This document shows positions 34,166-42,975 of a stretch of 64,000 bases of DNA, one piece after another. The first letter of the stretch is position 1. Every line of letters starts with the position of its first letter. Made by a program: the position numbers and the translations under genes. Source of the stretch: Xanthobacter autotrophicus (lineage in GTDB: Bacteria; Pseudomonadota; Alphaproteobacteria; Rhizobiales; Xanthobacteraceae); NCBI RefSeq assembly GCF_043194295.1, contig NZ_JBAFVK010000019.1; one strand, given 5' to 3'. Under the pieces are notes generated by a model that did no database searches, was not told the origin of the DNA, and worked only from the letters and a program-made list of their open reading frames with translations.

Positions 34166-34741
34166 ATGGCAAGTCCGCGCGTTTATGTTTACCAGTTCGC
34201 CTCCGGCGCCCAGTGGGCCGCCGGGGACAGCGTGGAGACCTATCTCCGCCGGCTTCTCGATGTGGATTTCGCCCAGGCGCTTCGTGCGGACCGGCTCGCG
34301 GCCGTGACCGCCTTCCTCGATGAAGCCTTCCAGCTCGCCCACACCATCGGCTGGACCGGCGGCGCCCGCGAACTGCCGCAGATGTTCTCCCTGCCCGGCA
34401 TGCCGGCGGAAGAGGCCATCCACATGATCGCCTGGGAGCAGGAAGACGGCGTGGCCTACATCGCCTCGCCCTATCCCCTGCCGTGGCTCGACGCCAAGGC
34501 CTCGCGCACCACCGATTCCGAGCGCGCCGTCCCGGCCGAGGATGTCCATCCCGTGCCGCCCGCCGCCCGTCCGGCCCCGCAGCCCCCGCTGGAAGTGATC
34601 TCCGCGCGCGCCGAGGAAGCGGTGGAGGAAGCCCTCGACCCCTTCTCCGAATATGTGCGCCGGGAAGAGGCCGCCCGCCTGACCCGCGAGCCCACCCCCC
34701 TCTCCGCCGACGACCGGGACAACGCCCGCCGCTTCTTCTGA
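34166..34741 (+). CDS. Conserved-looking cytoplasmic protein, unknown function
   Basis: A 191-residue protein with no signal peptide or membrane helix. Residues 1-110 look folded (YVYQFASGAQWAAGDSVETY, LDEAFQLAHTIGWTGGAREL). The rest is Pro/Ala/Glu-rich with a long acidic helix (AEEAVEEALDPFSEYVRREE). I do not recognise the family. GGAG at 34155 sets ATG 34166 as the start rather than the ATG at 34145. A textbook terminator follows, so it is a single-gene unit. Confidence 0.75.
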   Translation: MASPRVYVYQFASGAQWAAGDSVETYLRRLLDVDFAQALRADRLAAVTAFLDEAFQLAHTIGWTGGARELPQMFSLPGMPAEEAIHMIAWEQEDGVAYIASPYPLPWLDAKASRTTDSERAVPAEDVHPVPPAARPAPQPPLEVISARAEEAVEEALDPFSEYVRREEAARLTREPTPLSADDRDNARRFF

Positions 34742-34763
34742 GCGGGGCGAACCACCTTTTCGA

Positions 34764-34796
34764 TGCGCGCCCGCCCCGGGCGCGCATTCGTTTTTT
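34764..34796 (+). terminator. Rho-independent terminator
   Basis: A perfect 10-bp stem TGCGCGCCCG with loop CCC, followed by TTCGTTTTTT. The best intrinsic terminator in the window, 22 bp after the stop of the gene at 34166. Confidence 0.88.
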
Positions 34797-35019
34797 CGGA
34801 CCCGCGACGGGTCGGGGTATCTAAAAACCTCCAAGTGCCTTGCTCCAGCCGCACGGCTTGGCTAGGGAATCGGGCGCGCGGGGCCATCCCTGGCGCACAT
34901 GCATTCCTCATGGATGAGCTTGAGCTCTTGCCGTCCCGCGCTTTGCGTCGCACCTTCGGCAGGCTGCCCTCCTCAACCGAAACTCGGCCCGGCGGCAGTC
35001 CGGGTGCGGAGACCTGACA

Positions 35020-37962
35020 TTGCGGTCGTTGCTCGCTCGCGTCATCGCTCTGCCCGTGGCGTTTCTCGTGGCGCTGCTTCTGGCGCTCGTCCTGGCCCTG
35101 CCCACCGGCGGTGCGCAGGCGATGGAGGCCATCGCCCTGCGCCTCGACGCCAAGGTGGTGGACCTGTTGCCCGCCGTGCAGCGCGAGACCACCGAGGACG
35201 GCCGCTTCCAGATCTCCACCGCGCCCGACACCGAAGGGGTGGTGCGGCGCATCGAGGTGCCCACCTCCGACGGGCGCAGCCACGGCGACTGGATCGCCTT
35301 CGCCCTCACCAATAATACCGACGAGCAGGTGGACCGCCTCATCGTCGCCCCGCACTACCGCATGTCCGGCTCCGGCCTGTTCTGGCCCGATCTCGGCAAC
35401 CGGCGGATCATCTCGCTCACGCCCAGCCAGGGCTTCAAGCCGGAGCGGCAGACCGCGCCCGACGCCGACGTGTTCCTGATCACCCTCGATCCCGGCTCCA
35501 CCGTCACCTTCGTGGCCGAGCTGGGCAGTCCCACCCTGCCCCAGCTCTATCTGTGGGAGCCTGACGCCTACAAGGACCGGGTGAACGCCTTCACCCTCTA
35601 CCACGGCATCGTCATCGGCATCGCCGGCCTTCTGGCGCTCTTCCTCACCATCCTGTTCGTGGTGAAGGGCTCGGTGATGTTCCCGGCGGCAGCGGCCCTC
35701 GCCTGGGCGGTGCTCGGCTATATCGGCCTCGACTTCGCGTTCTGGTCGAAGGTGTTCGGCCTCTCGCCCCTCGCCGAGCAGTTCTGGCGGGCCGCGGGCG
35801 AGGCGATCCTCACCGCCACCCTTTTGGTGTTCCTGTTCGCCTATCTCAACCTCAACCGCTGGCACGTGCGCTACGTGCACGTGGCGGCCGGCTGGCTCAC
35901 ATTCCTCGCCGCCCTGGTGGTGGTGGCCCTGCTCGACGCACCCATGGCAGCGGGCATCGCCCGCCTGTCGCTGCTGGCGGTGGCGGTGGCCGGGCTCGGC
36001 GTCATCATCTGGCTCAGCCAGCACGGTTATGACCGGGCGGTGCTCATCATCCCCACCTGGTCGCTGCTGGTGGTGTGGGTGTTGATGGCCGGGCTCACGG
36101 TGGCCGGCTTCGTCACCAACGATCTGGCCGCCCCCGCCCTCTCCGGCGGCCTGGTGCTGATCGTGATGCTCATCGGCTTCACGGTGATGCAGCACGCCTT
36201 CGCCGGCATCGGCGGCATCCAGGGCTCCACCTCCGAGCTGGAGCGCCGGGCGCTCGCGCTCGCCGGCTCCGGCCTCATCGTATGGGACTGGGATGTCGAC
36301 AGCGACCGCATCTACACCTCCCCCGAGGCGGAGGAGGCCTTGGGCCTCAAGCGCCACTCGCTGGAGACCGAGGCCGCCGGCTGGCTGGAGGTGCTGCACC
36401 CCGCCGACCGCGACCGCTTCCGCGCGACGCTGGACGGCATCATCGACCAGCGCCGCGGCCGCATCGACCAGGACTTCCGCCTGCGCGCCATCGACGGCCA
36501 CTACCTCACCTTCAACCTGAAGGCCCGCCCGGTGGTGGGCGCCGACGGCGAGGTGGTGCGCTGCGTCGGCACCCTCATGGACGTGACCGGCGAGCGCATC
36601 GCCGCCGAGCGCCTGCTCCATGACGCGGTGCGCGACAATCTCACCGGCCTGCCCAACCGGGAATTGTTCCTCGACCGGCTGTCCCAGGCCCTCACCATGG
36701 CCCGCCTCGACGACAAGGTGAAGCCGACGGTGATGGTCATCGACCTCGACCGCTTCAAGCAGGTCAACGTGCGTGTGGGCATGGCGGTGGCCGATTCCAT
36801 CCTGCTTACGGTGGCCCGGCGGCTGATGCGCCTCCTGAAGCCGCAGGACACGCTGGCGCGCATCTCCGGCGACCAGTTCGGCATGATCCTCATGTCCGAG
36901 CGCGACGCCGAGCGCATCACCACCTTCGCCGACACCCTGCGCCGCTCCCTGCGCGCCCCCATCGCCTTCGCCGACCGGGAAGTGTTCGTCACCGCCTCCA
37001 TCGGGCTGGTGCTGGCGGGACCCGACCAGACCAAGCGCGACGAGGTGCTGAAGAACGCCGAGCTGGCCATGTATTACGCCAAGCGCATCGGCGGCGACCG
37101 CATCGAGGTGTTCCGCCCCGCGATGCGCCAGCAGAAGATCGACCGCGTGGTGCTGGAAGGCGAATTGCGCGAGGCGCTGGCGAAGAACGAAATCACGGTG
37201 CGCTACCAGCCCATCGTGCGCCTGGGCGACCGGGCCATCGGCGGGTTCGAGGCCTATATGCGCTGGAACCATCCGCGCCTCGGGGAACTCGCCGCCTCCG
37301 AATTCCTGCTGCTGGCCGAGGAAACAGGCCTCATCCTCGACCTCGGCCTGTTCGTGCTCGATGCCGCGGCGCGCCAGCTCGGCCAGTGGCAGCGCGCCCT
37401 GCGGGTGGACCCGCCCTTGTTCATGCATGTGAACGTCTCGTCCCGCCAGCTGCTGCGGCACGATTTGATCCAGGACCTGAAATCCGTGCTCGCCCGCAAC
37501 GCGGTGGCGCCGGGATCGCTCAAGCTGGAAGTCACCGAAAGCCTGGTGATGGAGAACCCCGAATATGCCGCCGTGGTGCTCGGCCGCATGCGCGAACTGG
37601 GCGCGGGCCTGTGCCTCGACGATTTCGGCACCGGCTATTCCGCCCTCTCCTATCTCCAGCGCTTCCCGTTCGACAGCGTGAAGATCGATCCGCGCTTCGT
37701 GCGCGACACCGCCAAGGGCGCCGCCCGCGCCGCCCGGCCGGTGATCGTCGGCGCCATGATCGATCTCGCCCACGACCTCGGCATGGATGTGATGGCGGAG
37801 GGCCTGGAGAAGGAGACCGAGGCCGGCGAGATGGCGCGCTTCGGCTGCGAATACGGCCAGGGCGTCGTCTTCGGCGAACCCCTCACCGCCGAGGAGTGCC
37901 GCACCCTCATCGAGCCGGCGCCGGTGGAGACCCGCAAGAAGCGCTCGACCGCCGCCGAATAG
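35020..37962 (+). CDS. Membrane PAS-GGDEF-EAL protein, probable c-di-GMP phosphodiesterase
   Basis: About 980 residues starting at TTG. A signal or anchor helix precedes a periplasmic beta-rich domain (to about residue 190) and about seven membrane helices (to about 395), resembling the 7TM-DISM layout. PAS spans about 405-530. The GGDEF domain has a degenerate active site, SGDQF near residue 615, with the catalytic Glu replaced by Gln. The EAL domain (EAYMRW near 745) keeps the residues expected for hydrolysis: NVSSRQL, EVTESLV, DDFGTGYSALSYL, KIDPRFV, AEGLE and QGVVFG. I infer a phosphodiesterase with a regulatory GGDEF domain. Confidence 0.9.
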   Translation: MRSLLARVIALPVAFLVALLLALVLALPTGGAQAMEAIALRLDAKVVDLLPAVQRETTEDGRFQISTAPDTEGVVRRIEVPTSDGRSHGDWIAFALTNNTDEQVDRLIVAPHYRMSGSGLFWPDLGNRRIISLTPSQGFKPERQTAPDADVFLITLDPGSTVTFVAELGSPTLPQLYLWEPDAYKDRVNAFTLYHGIVIGIAGLLALFLTILFVVKGSVMFPAAAALAWAVLGYIGLDFAFWSKVFGLSPLAEQFWRAAGEAILTATLLVFLFAYLNLNRWHVRYVHVAAGWLTFLAALVVVALLDAPMAAGIARLSLLAVAVAGLGVIIWLSQHGYDRAVLIIPTWSLLVVWVLMAGLTVAGFVTNDLAAPALSGGLVLIVMLIGFTVMQHAFAGIGGIQGSTSELERRALALAGSGLIVWDWDVDSDRIYTSPEAEEALGLKRHSLETEAAGWLEVLHPADRDRFRATLDGIIDQRRGRIDQDFRLRAIDGHYLTFNLKARPVVGADGEVVRCVGTLMDVTGERIAAERLLHDAVRDNLTGLPNRELFLDRLSQALTMARLDDKVKPTVMVIDLDRFKQVNVRVGMAVADSILLTVARRLMRLLKPQDTLARISGDQFGMILMSERDAERITTFADTLRRSLRAPIAFADREVFVTASIGLVLAGPDQTKRDEVLKNAELAMYYAKRIGGDRIEVFRPAMRQQKIDRVVLEGELREALAKNEITVRYQPIVRLGDRAIGGFEAYMRWNHPRLGELAASEFLLLAEETGLILDLGLFVLDAAARQLGQWQRALRVDPPLFMHVNVSSRQLLRHDLIQDLKSVLARNAVAPGSLKLEVTESLVMENPEYAAVVLGRMRELGAGLCLDDFGTGYSALSYLQRFPFDSVKIDPRFVRDTAKGAARAARPVIVGAMIDLAHDLGMDVMAEGLEKETEAGEMARFGCEYGQGVVFGEPLTAEECRTLIEPAPVETRKKRSTAAE

Positions 37963-38036
37963 GCGCGGGGCGAGCCGTCCGGCTTCGGGCACGCTGCTGC
38001 TTCGACCAGGAACACCGCGGAACCCTCTCCCGTCCG

Positions 38037-38095
38037 AGGCCGGATGTGTCCGGCCTTGGCTCGTGGGAACCGAACTCGGCAGAAGCCGAGTTCGG
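38037..38095 (+). terminator. Two adjacent hairpins after the GGDEF/EAL gene
   Basis: First stem AGGCCGGA, TGTG, TCCGGCCT (38037-38056); second stem CCGAACTCGGC, AGAA, GCCGAGTTCGG (38070-38095), both perfect. They lie in a 316-bp gap, followed by a C-rich block (CCCTCCCCACCCCTCCCCCA, around 38130) and GCGGGAGAGGGAGC, which can form a third. No T tract. Probably transcription end and REP-like sequence. Confidence 0.5.
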
Positions 38096-38278
38096 GCGAG
38101 GGGTCTGCCCCGGCGTGGCGACCCCCTCCCCACCCCTCCCCCACACGCGGGAGAGGGAGCAGACTGGTGCGGGGACGGCGAGCAGGCTTCTCCTGCGGTC
38201 TTCTTTCAAACTGAGACACGGCCCGGCGAGGGATCCCGGTTCGGCCTCAGGCGTGCCACGCCGGACCTTCAACTCCTG

Positions 38279-38884
38279 TCAGGCCTTCTGTTCGTCCGCC
38301 TTCGGGCGCCGCCGGCGGGTCGTACCGGGCGCGCCCTTCGTGCCCGCCTTCACCCCACCTTTCGCACCCCGCGGCCAGCGCACCGGCCAGGCGACGATAT
38401 GGTCCACCAGCTCGAACAGGCCGAACTCGTTTTCGCTGCCAGCCACCTTGCCCGAAACCGTTATGCCGGCCGCCGCCACGCTTCCCGCATCGCCCGACAC
38501 CAGCGGATGCCAGAACGGCAGGTCCTTGCCCTCGCCCACCAGCCGGTAGGCGCAGGTGGGCGGCAGCCAGTTCAGCTCCGCGACGCCCTCGGGCGTCAGG
38601 CGCACGCAATCGGACACGATCTCGGAGCGGCGCTCATAATCGGAGCAGCGGCAGGTGTCGGCATCCAGCAGGCGGCAGGCGACATCCGTGTAGGCGACCT
38701 GCCCGGTGTCCTCGTCCTCGAGCTTGACGAGGCAGCAGCGGCCGCAGCCGTCGCACAGGCTCTCCCACTCCGTCGCGCTCATCGCCGACATGGGCTTGGC
38801 CCGCCAGAACGGGAGGCTGGCCCCGTCGGGCGCCAGGGCGGCCGGGGCGATGTCATCCCGGGGGGTGTCTTCGGGGCTGGTCAT
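38279..38884 (-). CDS. UPF0260 (YcgN-type) cysteine-cluster protein
   Basis: A 201-residue cytoplasmic protein of the YcgN/UPF0260 family, marked by a putative metal-chelating cysteine pattern: CDGCGRCC near residue 44, then CRLLDADTCRCSDYERR and CVRLTP, and WLPPTCAYRL. Family function is not established. The C-terminal 30 residues are Lys/Arg-rich (KGGVKAGTKGAPGTTRRRRP), an extension that may bind nucleic acid. It follows two small secreted-protein genes in the same direction. Confidence 0.88.
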   Translation of the reverse strand: MTSPEDTPRDDIAPAALAPDGASLPFWRAKPMSAMSATEWESLCDGCGRCCLVKLEDEDTGQVAYTDVACRLLDADTCRCSDYERRSEIVSDCVRLTPEGVAELNWLPPTCAYRLVGEGKDLPFWHPLVSGDAGSVAAAGITVSGKVAGSENEFGLFELVDHIVAWPVRWPRGAKGGVKAGTKGAPGTTRRRRPKADEQKA

Positions 38885-38920
38885 GGGCGCCCTCTATCAC
38901 ACCCCGCCGACGACGTCCGC

Positions 38921-39253
38921 TCACTCGAGCAGGAGCATCATCTCGTAGACGAGCGACTGCGCGGCCCGCATGGCCGGCGCTGCGGAGCGGAAATCCCGGT
39001 CGCCGTCCACATCGTCCGCCGGAGCGCCGGACGTGGGCACCAGCCGCACCGGCCCCGGCACGGTGCGGAAGACCACCTTGCCGGCGCCGAACCTGTTGGC
39101 GAGTGCCGTCGCGCTGGCATCCCGCGCGAAGGGGCCGGAGCTATCAAAGGGCGGCAACCCCGCCACCGCCGGGCCGCCGGGCGACGCCATGGCGGCGCCA
39201 GCTGCGAGCACCGGAAGGCACCCCACCCCCGTGGCGGCTATCCGGCGGAGCAT
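38921..39253 (-). CDS. Small exported protein, unknown function
   Basis: A 110-residue protein with a signal peptide ending GAAMASPG. The mature part is short and polar without recognisable motifs. Its start overlaps the end of the upstream gene (39238) by 16 bp, suggesting co-transcription of a two-gene exported-protein unit. Start codon choice is supported only by the overlap and the signal peptide. Confidence 0.65.
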   Translation of the reverse strand: MLRRIAATGVGCLPVLAAGAAMASPGGPAVAGLPPFDSSGPFARDASATALANRFGAGKVVFRTVPGPVRLVPTSGAPADDVDGDRDFRSAAPAMRAAQSLVYEMMLLLE

Positions 39254-39738
39254 GTGGCCCGCCCCCTGTAGGTCCGCTCGAAAGCCTTGCCGCCGTCCAC
39301 GCCCGCGAGGAAGAGCTTCAGCTCATAGTGACCGGCGAAGGCGGTTTCGTCCTTGTCCCGGCTGCGGGTCCGCAGGACCAGTTCCAGCGACCCGAACGGC
39401 GTCTCGGCCCGCTCATGATAGAGATGCAGCCTCAGCTCACTGCCATGGAACCAGTGATGGGCGAGGGCCGTGCCATCCATCTCCACCTTGGCGAAGGCGG
39501 GCGGCGCATCCTTGCCCCTGGCGTTCAGCTCCGCGCGGAAATTGCTGATGGAGGCGGCGAGCCCGTGGGAAAACACCGCCTGAGCATCGAAGGCGATGGC
39601 CTTGTCGTCGATGCTGCAATCGAGGCTGCCACTGGCACCGGCCGGCATCGCCCAGGCAAGCAGCAGCACCGCGGCAACGGCGCACCGCCCTGCATCGACA
39701 GCCGCATATCCCCGGCGTGGCTGATCCGCGAACCCCAT
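39238..39738 (-). CDS. Exported protein, unknown function
   Basis: A 166-residue protein with a signal peptide (AAVLLLAWAMPAGASG). The mature domain looks beta-rich: SLDCSIDDKAIAFDAQAVF, LRLHLYHERAETPFGSLELV, FAGHYELKLFL. The GGGAGG ribosome site 7 nt before ATG 39738 decides the start over a GTG at 39759. I do not recognise the family. Together with the overlapping downstream gene it forms a small exported-protein operon. Confidence 0.72.
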   Translation of the reverse strand: MGFADQPRRGYAAVDAGRCAVAAVLLLAWAMPAGASGSLDCSIDDKAIAFDAQAVFSHGLAASISNFRAELNARGKDAPPAFAKVEMDGTALAHHWFHGSELRLHLYHERAETPFGSLELVLRTRSRDKDETAFAGHYELKLFLAGVDGGKAFERTYRGRATCSAG

Positions 39739-39828
39739 GGCGTCCTCCCGCAGCGTCACCGCAGCTTAGCCTAAAGCGGCATGGCGTCCGGTTGAAGCGG
39801 CCTGAACGGGGAGCGCCTCAGCCCGGCG

Positions 39829-39939
39829 TCAGGAGCGGTGGCCGGAGTGGGTGTAATAATCGGCGAAGGCGAGCACCAGCGCGAAGCCCACAAAGGCCAC
39901 GACGATACCGGTCACCACGAGAGCAGTCTGCGCAGCCAT
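39829..39939 (-). CDS. 36-residue single-helix membrane protein
   Basis: A small gene: 36 residues, with one membrane helix spanning about residues 5-28 (ALVVTGIVVAFVGFALVLAF) and a short polar tail DYYTHSGHRS. It is preceded by a strong GGGAGG ribosome site 5 nt from ATG 39939, which is the main reason to believe it. No family recognised; small helices of this sort often associate with respiratory or transport complexes. Confidence 0.62.
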   Translation of the reverse strand: MAAQTALVVTGIVVAFVGFALVLAFADYYTHSGHRS

Positions 39940-40069
39940 GTCGGCCTCCCTGAATGCGGTCCACCCGCAACGCAGGTCCGGTTTGCCGTTGGGGTTGGTC
40001 CCCCTCCGGCCCCAGCCTGATGTTTTCAGGAAGGCTAGGCAGCCGCCTCGCGCGCGACTTTGATCTGGA

Positions 40070-41314
40070 TCAAGCCATGCCGTGGCCGACCGGCGACGCC
40101 AGGGCCCCGGCGTCCGCGGCGGCCCCGGGAGCGTCGGCCAGGATGCGGTCGCGGCCGGCGCGCTTTGCCGCGTAGACCAGTTCGTCGGCCCGGTGGAGGA
40201 GGTCCGCAAGGTCCTCGCCGCGCCGCCGCTTGGCCACGCCGAAGCTGGCGGTGACGACGAACCCGGCCGGTAGCATGGAAAAGGCGGTGGCCCGCAGGTC
40301 CAAGCGCATGCGCTCGGCGAAGCCGCAGGCGTCCTGGAGGTCGGTGCCGGGGAGCAGCATGACGAACTCCTCGCCGCCACGCCGCGCCGCCACGTCCCCC
40401 GGCGCGGCGAGGCGGGCGATGAGGCCGCCCACGGTGGCGAGCACCAGATCGCCGGTGGCATGGCCGAACGTATCGTTGATGGTCTTGAAGCGGTCGATGT
40501 CGCAATACACGAGGCTCAGGGGATGGCGCGCCGCATCGGCCAGCAGCTCCCGCGCCCGCTCATCGAAGCCGCGCCGGTTGGCGAGGCCGGTCAGAGGATC
40601 GATGCCGCCCTGCCGCTTCAGGTCATCCATGGCGTCGACGGCGATGGCGCCGAGCAGGGCCAGCGCCACCAGGAGGCCACTGACCAGCAGCGAGAAATTG
40701 AGCACCTGCCAGAACGGCGAGCCCGTGAACAGGCGGCCGATGGCATCGGGGGCGGCGCCGTTCACCCGCATCCGGTCGAGCGCGAACAACTCGGGCGAAA
40801 GGGACATGGTCACCACGGTGCGCACGAAGAAATGGAGACCGAACAGAAGGAAGACCCAGAACAGGATCCGGTCCACCGTCCGCCGTCGGCTGGCTGCGAA
40901 GATCTGCACAGCGGCAAACAGGAACATGAGGCCGTAGCCGAAATTCTGGACATAGATGCGGGCGACGAGGTTGCGCTCGACGAACATGAAGTAAGACAGA
41001 AGCCCGAGGATCAGCACGGACACGACGACAAGCACCGGGGCGGCCCCCGCCTTGCCGAACCGGGCCATCACCCCCTCCACCAGGCAGAAGATGCCGAACG
41101 TGTAGATCAGGGCCGAAACCATGGTGTTGATCCCGACGCCCGGCGGGATCTGGAGCAATTGCGAAAGCGCCGCGATGGCATAGGCCCCAAACGCCACCGC
41201 GAAGAAGGGCACGTAGCGCCGTTCGCGGTGGTGGAGCCAGACGAGGAAAAAGACGCAGGCGACGATGAGCGAGACGGCCGGGCCGGCCAGGAGATAAAGG
41301 CGTCCCTCGGACAT
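40070..41314 (-). CDS. Membrane diguanylate cyclase (GGDEF)
   Basis: A 414-residue protein with about seven membrane helices in the first 235 residues, then a GGDEF domain beginning GGIDPLTGLANRRGFDERA. The active-site motif is GGEEF, intact, with DIDRFKTINDTFGH for metal and substrate binding. It should make cyclic di-GMP at the inner membrane. No RxxD inhibitory site is obvious. It is the counterpart of the probable phosphodiesterase encoded at 35020. ATG 41314 is chosen because it begins the first helix; a longer start lacks a ribosome site. Confidence 0.9.
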   Translation of the reverse strand: MSEGRLYLLAGPAVSLIVACVFFLVWLHHRERRYVPFFAVAFGAYAIAALSQLLQIPPGVGINTMVSALIYTFGIFCLVEGVMARFGKAGAAPVLVVVSVLILGLLSYFMFVERNLVARIYVQNFGYGLMFLFAAVQIFAASRRRTVDRILFWVFLLFGLHFFVRTVVTMSLSPELFALDRMRVNGAAPDAIGRLFTGSPFWQVLNFSLLVSGLLVALALLGAIAVDAMDDLKRQGGIDPLTGLANRRGFDERARELLADAARHPLSLVYCDIDRFKTINDTFGHATGDLVLATVGGLIARLAAPGDVAARRGGEEFVMLLPGTDLQDACGFAERMRLDLRATAFSMLPAGFVVTASFGVAKRRRGEDLADLLHRADELVYAAKRAGRDRILADAPGAAADAGALASPVGHGMA

Positions 41315-41493
41315 TCTTAGCCTATGGGCGCCACCGGCGGGGCGCCTCCCCTTGCACCATGGTCGCCGCGCCACCCCCGCTTCGCTCGCGACAACTTGGC
41401 ATTCTACCGCACCATACCTTGGACGTGGCCCTCAGCAGAATGTCAAGGCAGGCGGGCGCTGCGTCCGCCGGGCGGGGGCGGCGCCGCCGCGCC

Positions 41494-41931
41494 CTATTTC
41501 CGGTAGGCCCACAGGCGCAGCTCGTGCTTCAGCCGCCGGAAATCGTAGAAGGTGAAGGCGAGGAACAAGGTGGCGAGAAGCGCCAGCACCAGCGAGACGC
41601 TGTTCGCCCAGCCCAGCGCCGAGGCTGAGAAATCGTAGACGAAATAGGCCACCAGCGCGGTCACCGCCACGGCGCCGCCGAAATAGAGGCGGGTGTCGAG
41701 CCGCGCCAGCAGCATGCCGACGCCCACCCAGATCACCACCGCCAGCAGGATTGCCCAGCCGATCCCCAGGCTGAACTGCCGCGCCACGAAATGCCCGCCG
41801 GCGCCGCACAGCACCACCGATGCGATCAAAAGCAGCAGCCCGGCCCGCAGCCGCAGGATGGACGACGACGTCCGCTTCGGCGGTGTCGGCGGGACGGGCG
41901 AGGCATTGGAAGGCGAGGGCGCACTGACCAT
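41494..41931 (-). CDS. Four-helix membrane protein, unknown function
   Basis: A 145-residue protein with a Pro/Ser-rich N-terminus (about 25 residues) and four predicted membrane helices, beginning at LRAGLLLLIASVVLCGAGG, FSLGIGWAILLAVVIWVGVG, LYFGGAVAVTALVAYFVYDF and VSLVLALLATLFLAFTFYDF. A basic tail RRLKHELRLWAYRK follows. No family recognised. It lies between a diguanylate cyclase gene and a divergent lipid-kinase-like gene. Confidence 0.75.
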   Translation of the reverse strand: MVSAPSPSNASPVPPTPPKRTSSSILRLRAGLLLLIASVVLCGAGGHFVARQFSLGIGWAILLAVVIWVGVGMLLARLDTRLYFGGAVAVTALVAYFVYDFSASALGWANSVSLVLALLATLFLAFTFYDFRRLKHELRLWAYRK

Positions 41932-42033
41932 ATCTTGGACCCTTGAGAAGAATCACCAGCCCGGCCAGCGTGGCCCCGGAAGCCGGAACCATATGGCCGC
42001 GCCGGCGCTTGTGCCGGTCTGGAGGATGCCACG

Positions 42034-42957
42034 ATGCGGCGGATGCGGGTCGTACTCAATGCCAAAGCCGGAACCGTCCACGACATGGGCCCCGACAAGG
42101 TCCGCGCCATCGTGGACGAGGCCCTGACACGGCCGGGCACGGACGTGGACGTGGTGGTGGCGCACGGCGAGGCCATGGCCCGTGCCATCTCGTCCGCCGC
42201 GCGCGACGGCTACGATACGGTGGTGGTGGGCGCCGGCGACGGCACGGTCTCCTATGCCGCCTCGGTGTTCGCCAACACCGAGGTCACCCTCGGCGTGCTG
42301 CCGCTGGGCACCATGAACATGCTGGCCTACGACATCGGCCTGCCGCGCGACCTGCCGGGCGCCCTCGATGCCCTGCTCGCGGCGCGGCCCATGCAGGTGG
42401 ACGTGGGCCTGTTGAACGGGCGGGCCTTCCACGGGGTGTCGGGGGTGGGCTTCTTCAGCCAGATGGCGCTGGCCCGCGAGCAGCTGCGCGCCCAGCGCGG
42501 CCGGGTGCTGGGCTGGTTCATGGCGCTGGGCAAGGCGGTGGCACGCTCCGGCCGTATGTCCATCGAGGTGGAAGTGGCCGGCGTGCGCGAGCCCATCGAG
42601 GCCTATGCGGCGCTGGTGACGGTGAACGCCTTCGACGCCCCCGGGTGGCATCGCTCGCGGCTCGACGGCGGACTGCTGGAAGTGCTGGTGGCGGAGGATC
42701 GCGGCACCCTGGCGCGGCTGAAGACCGGCGCGGAAGTGCTGGTGAATGCCTGGCGCGACAAGCCGGGCATCCATGCCTTCCAGGCCCGGCGGGTCACCAT
42801 CCATGCCCGGCGCGAGCGCGCGTGGGTGGCGACGGACGGCGAAGTGGAGCGGGAGCGCGTGCCCCTGCGCTACGCCATCGCCCCCGGCGCGCTGAAGCTG
42901 CTGGTGCCGCCCACCGCCATCCAGTGGCGCGAGCACGACGCCCAGGCTGTGACCTGA
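42034..42957 (+). CDS. Diacylglycerol/lipid kinase family protein
   Basis: A 307-residue protein of the YegS/DagK catalytic-domain family. The N-terminal VVLNAKAGTV and nucleotide-binding GAGDGTVSYAAS near residue 70 are diagnostic, followed by LPLGTMNMLAYDIGLP and a C-terminal beta-sandwich with DGEVE near residue 269. Such enzymes phosphorylate lipid alcohols using ATP. GGAGG 8 nt before ATG 42034 sets the start. The lipid substrate is unknown. It converges on the small exported protein at 42976 with only 18 bp between. Confidence 0.9.
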   Translation: MRRMRVVLNAKAGTVHDMGPDKVRAIVDEALTRPGTDVDVVVAHGEAMARAISSAARDGYDTVVVGAGDGTVSYAASVFANTEVTLGVLPLGTMNMLAYDIGLPRDLPGALDALLAARPMQVDVGLLNGRAFHGVSGVGFFSQMALAREQLRAQRGRVLGWFMALGKAVARSGRMSIEVEVAGVREPIEAYAALVTVNAFDAPGWHRSRLDGGLLEVLVAEDRGTLARLKTGAEVLVNAWRDKPGIHAFQARRVTIHARRERAWVATDGEVERERVPLRYAIAPGALKLLVPPTAIQWREHDAQAVT

Positions 42958-42975
42958 GCGGCGACCGGAAACGCC

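Noticed and set aside
34471..38133. Open frame of 1220 residues on the minus strand, antisense to the GGDEF/EAL gene and the gene at 34166
   Set aside because: It is His, Gly and Ala-rich low-complexity sequence, crosses a strong terminator and two gene boundaries, and matches no family. Such frames are expected opposite high-GC3 genes.
37963..38278. Small RNA gene in the hairpin-rich gap after the GGDEF/EAL gene
   Set aside because: Stems are strong but there is no promoter-like sequence or T tract, and similar C-rich REP-like blocks recur at 50343 and 61457.
40460..41320. Open frame of 286 residues on the plus strand opposite the diguanylate cyclase
   Set aside because: Shadow frame; the minus strand has helices and an intact GGEEF domain.
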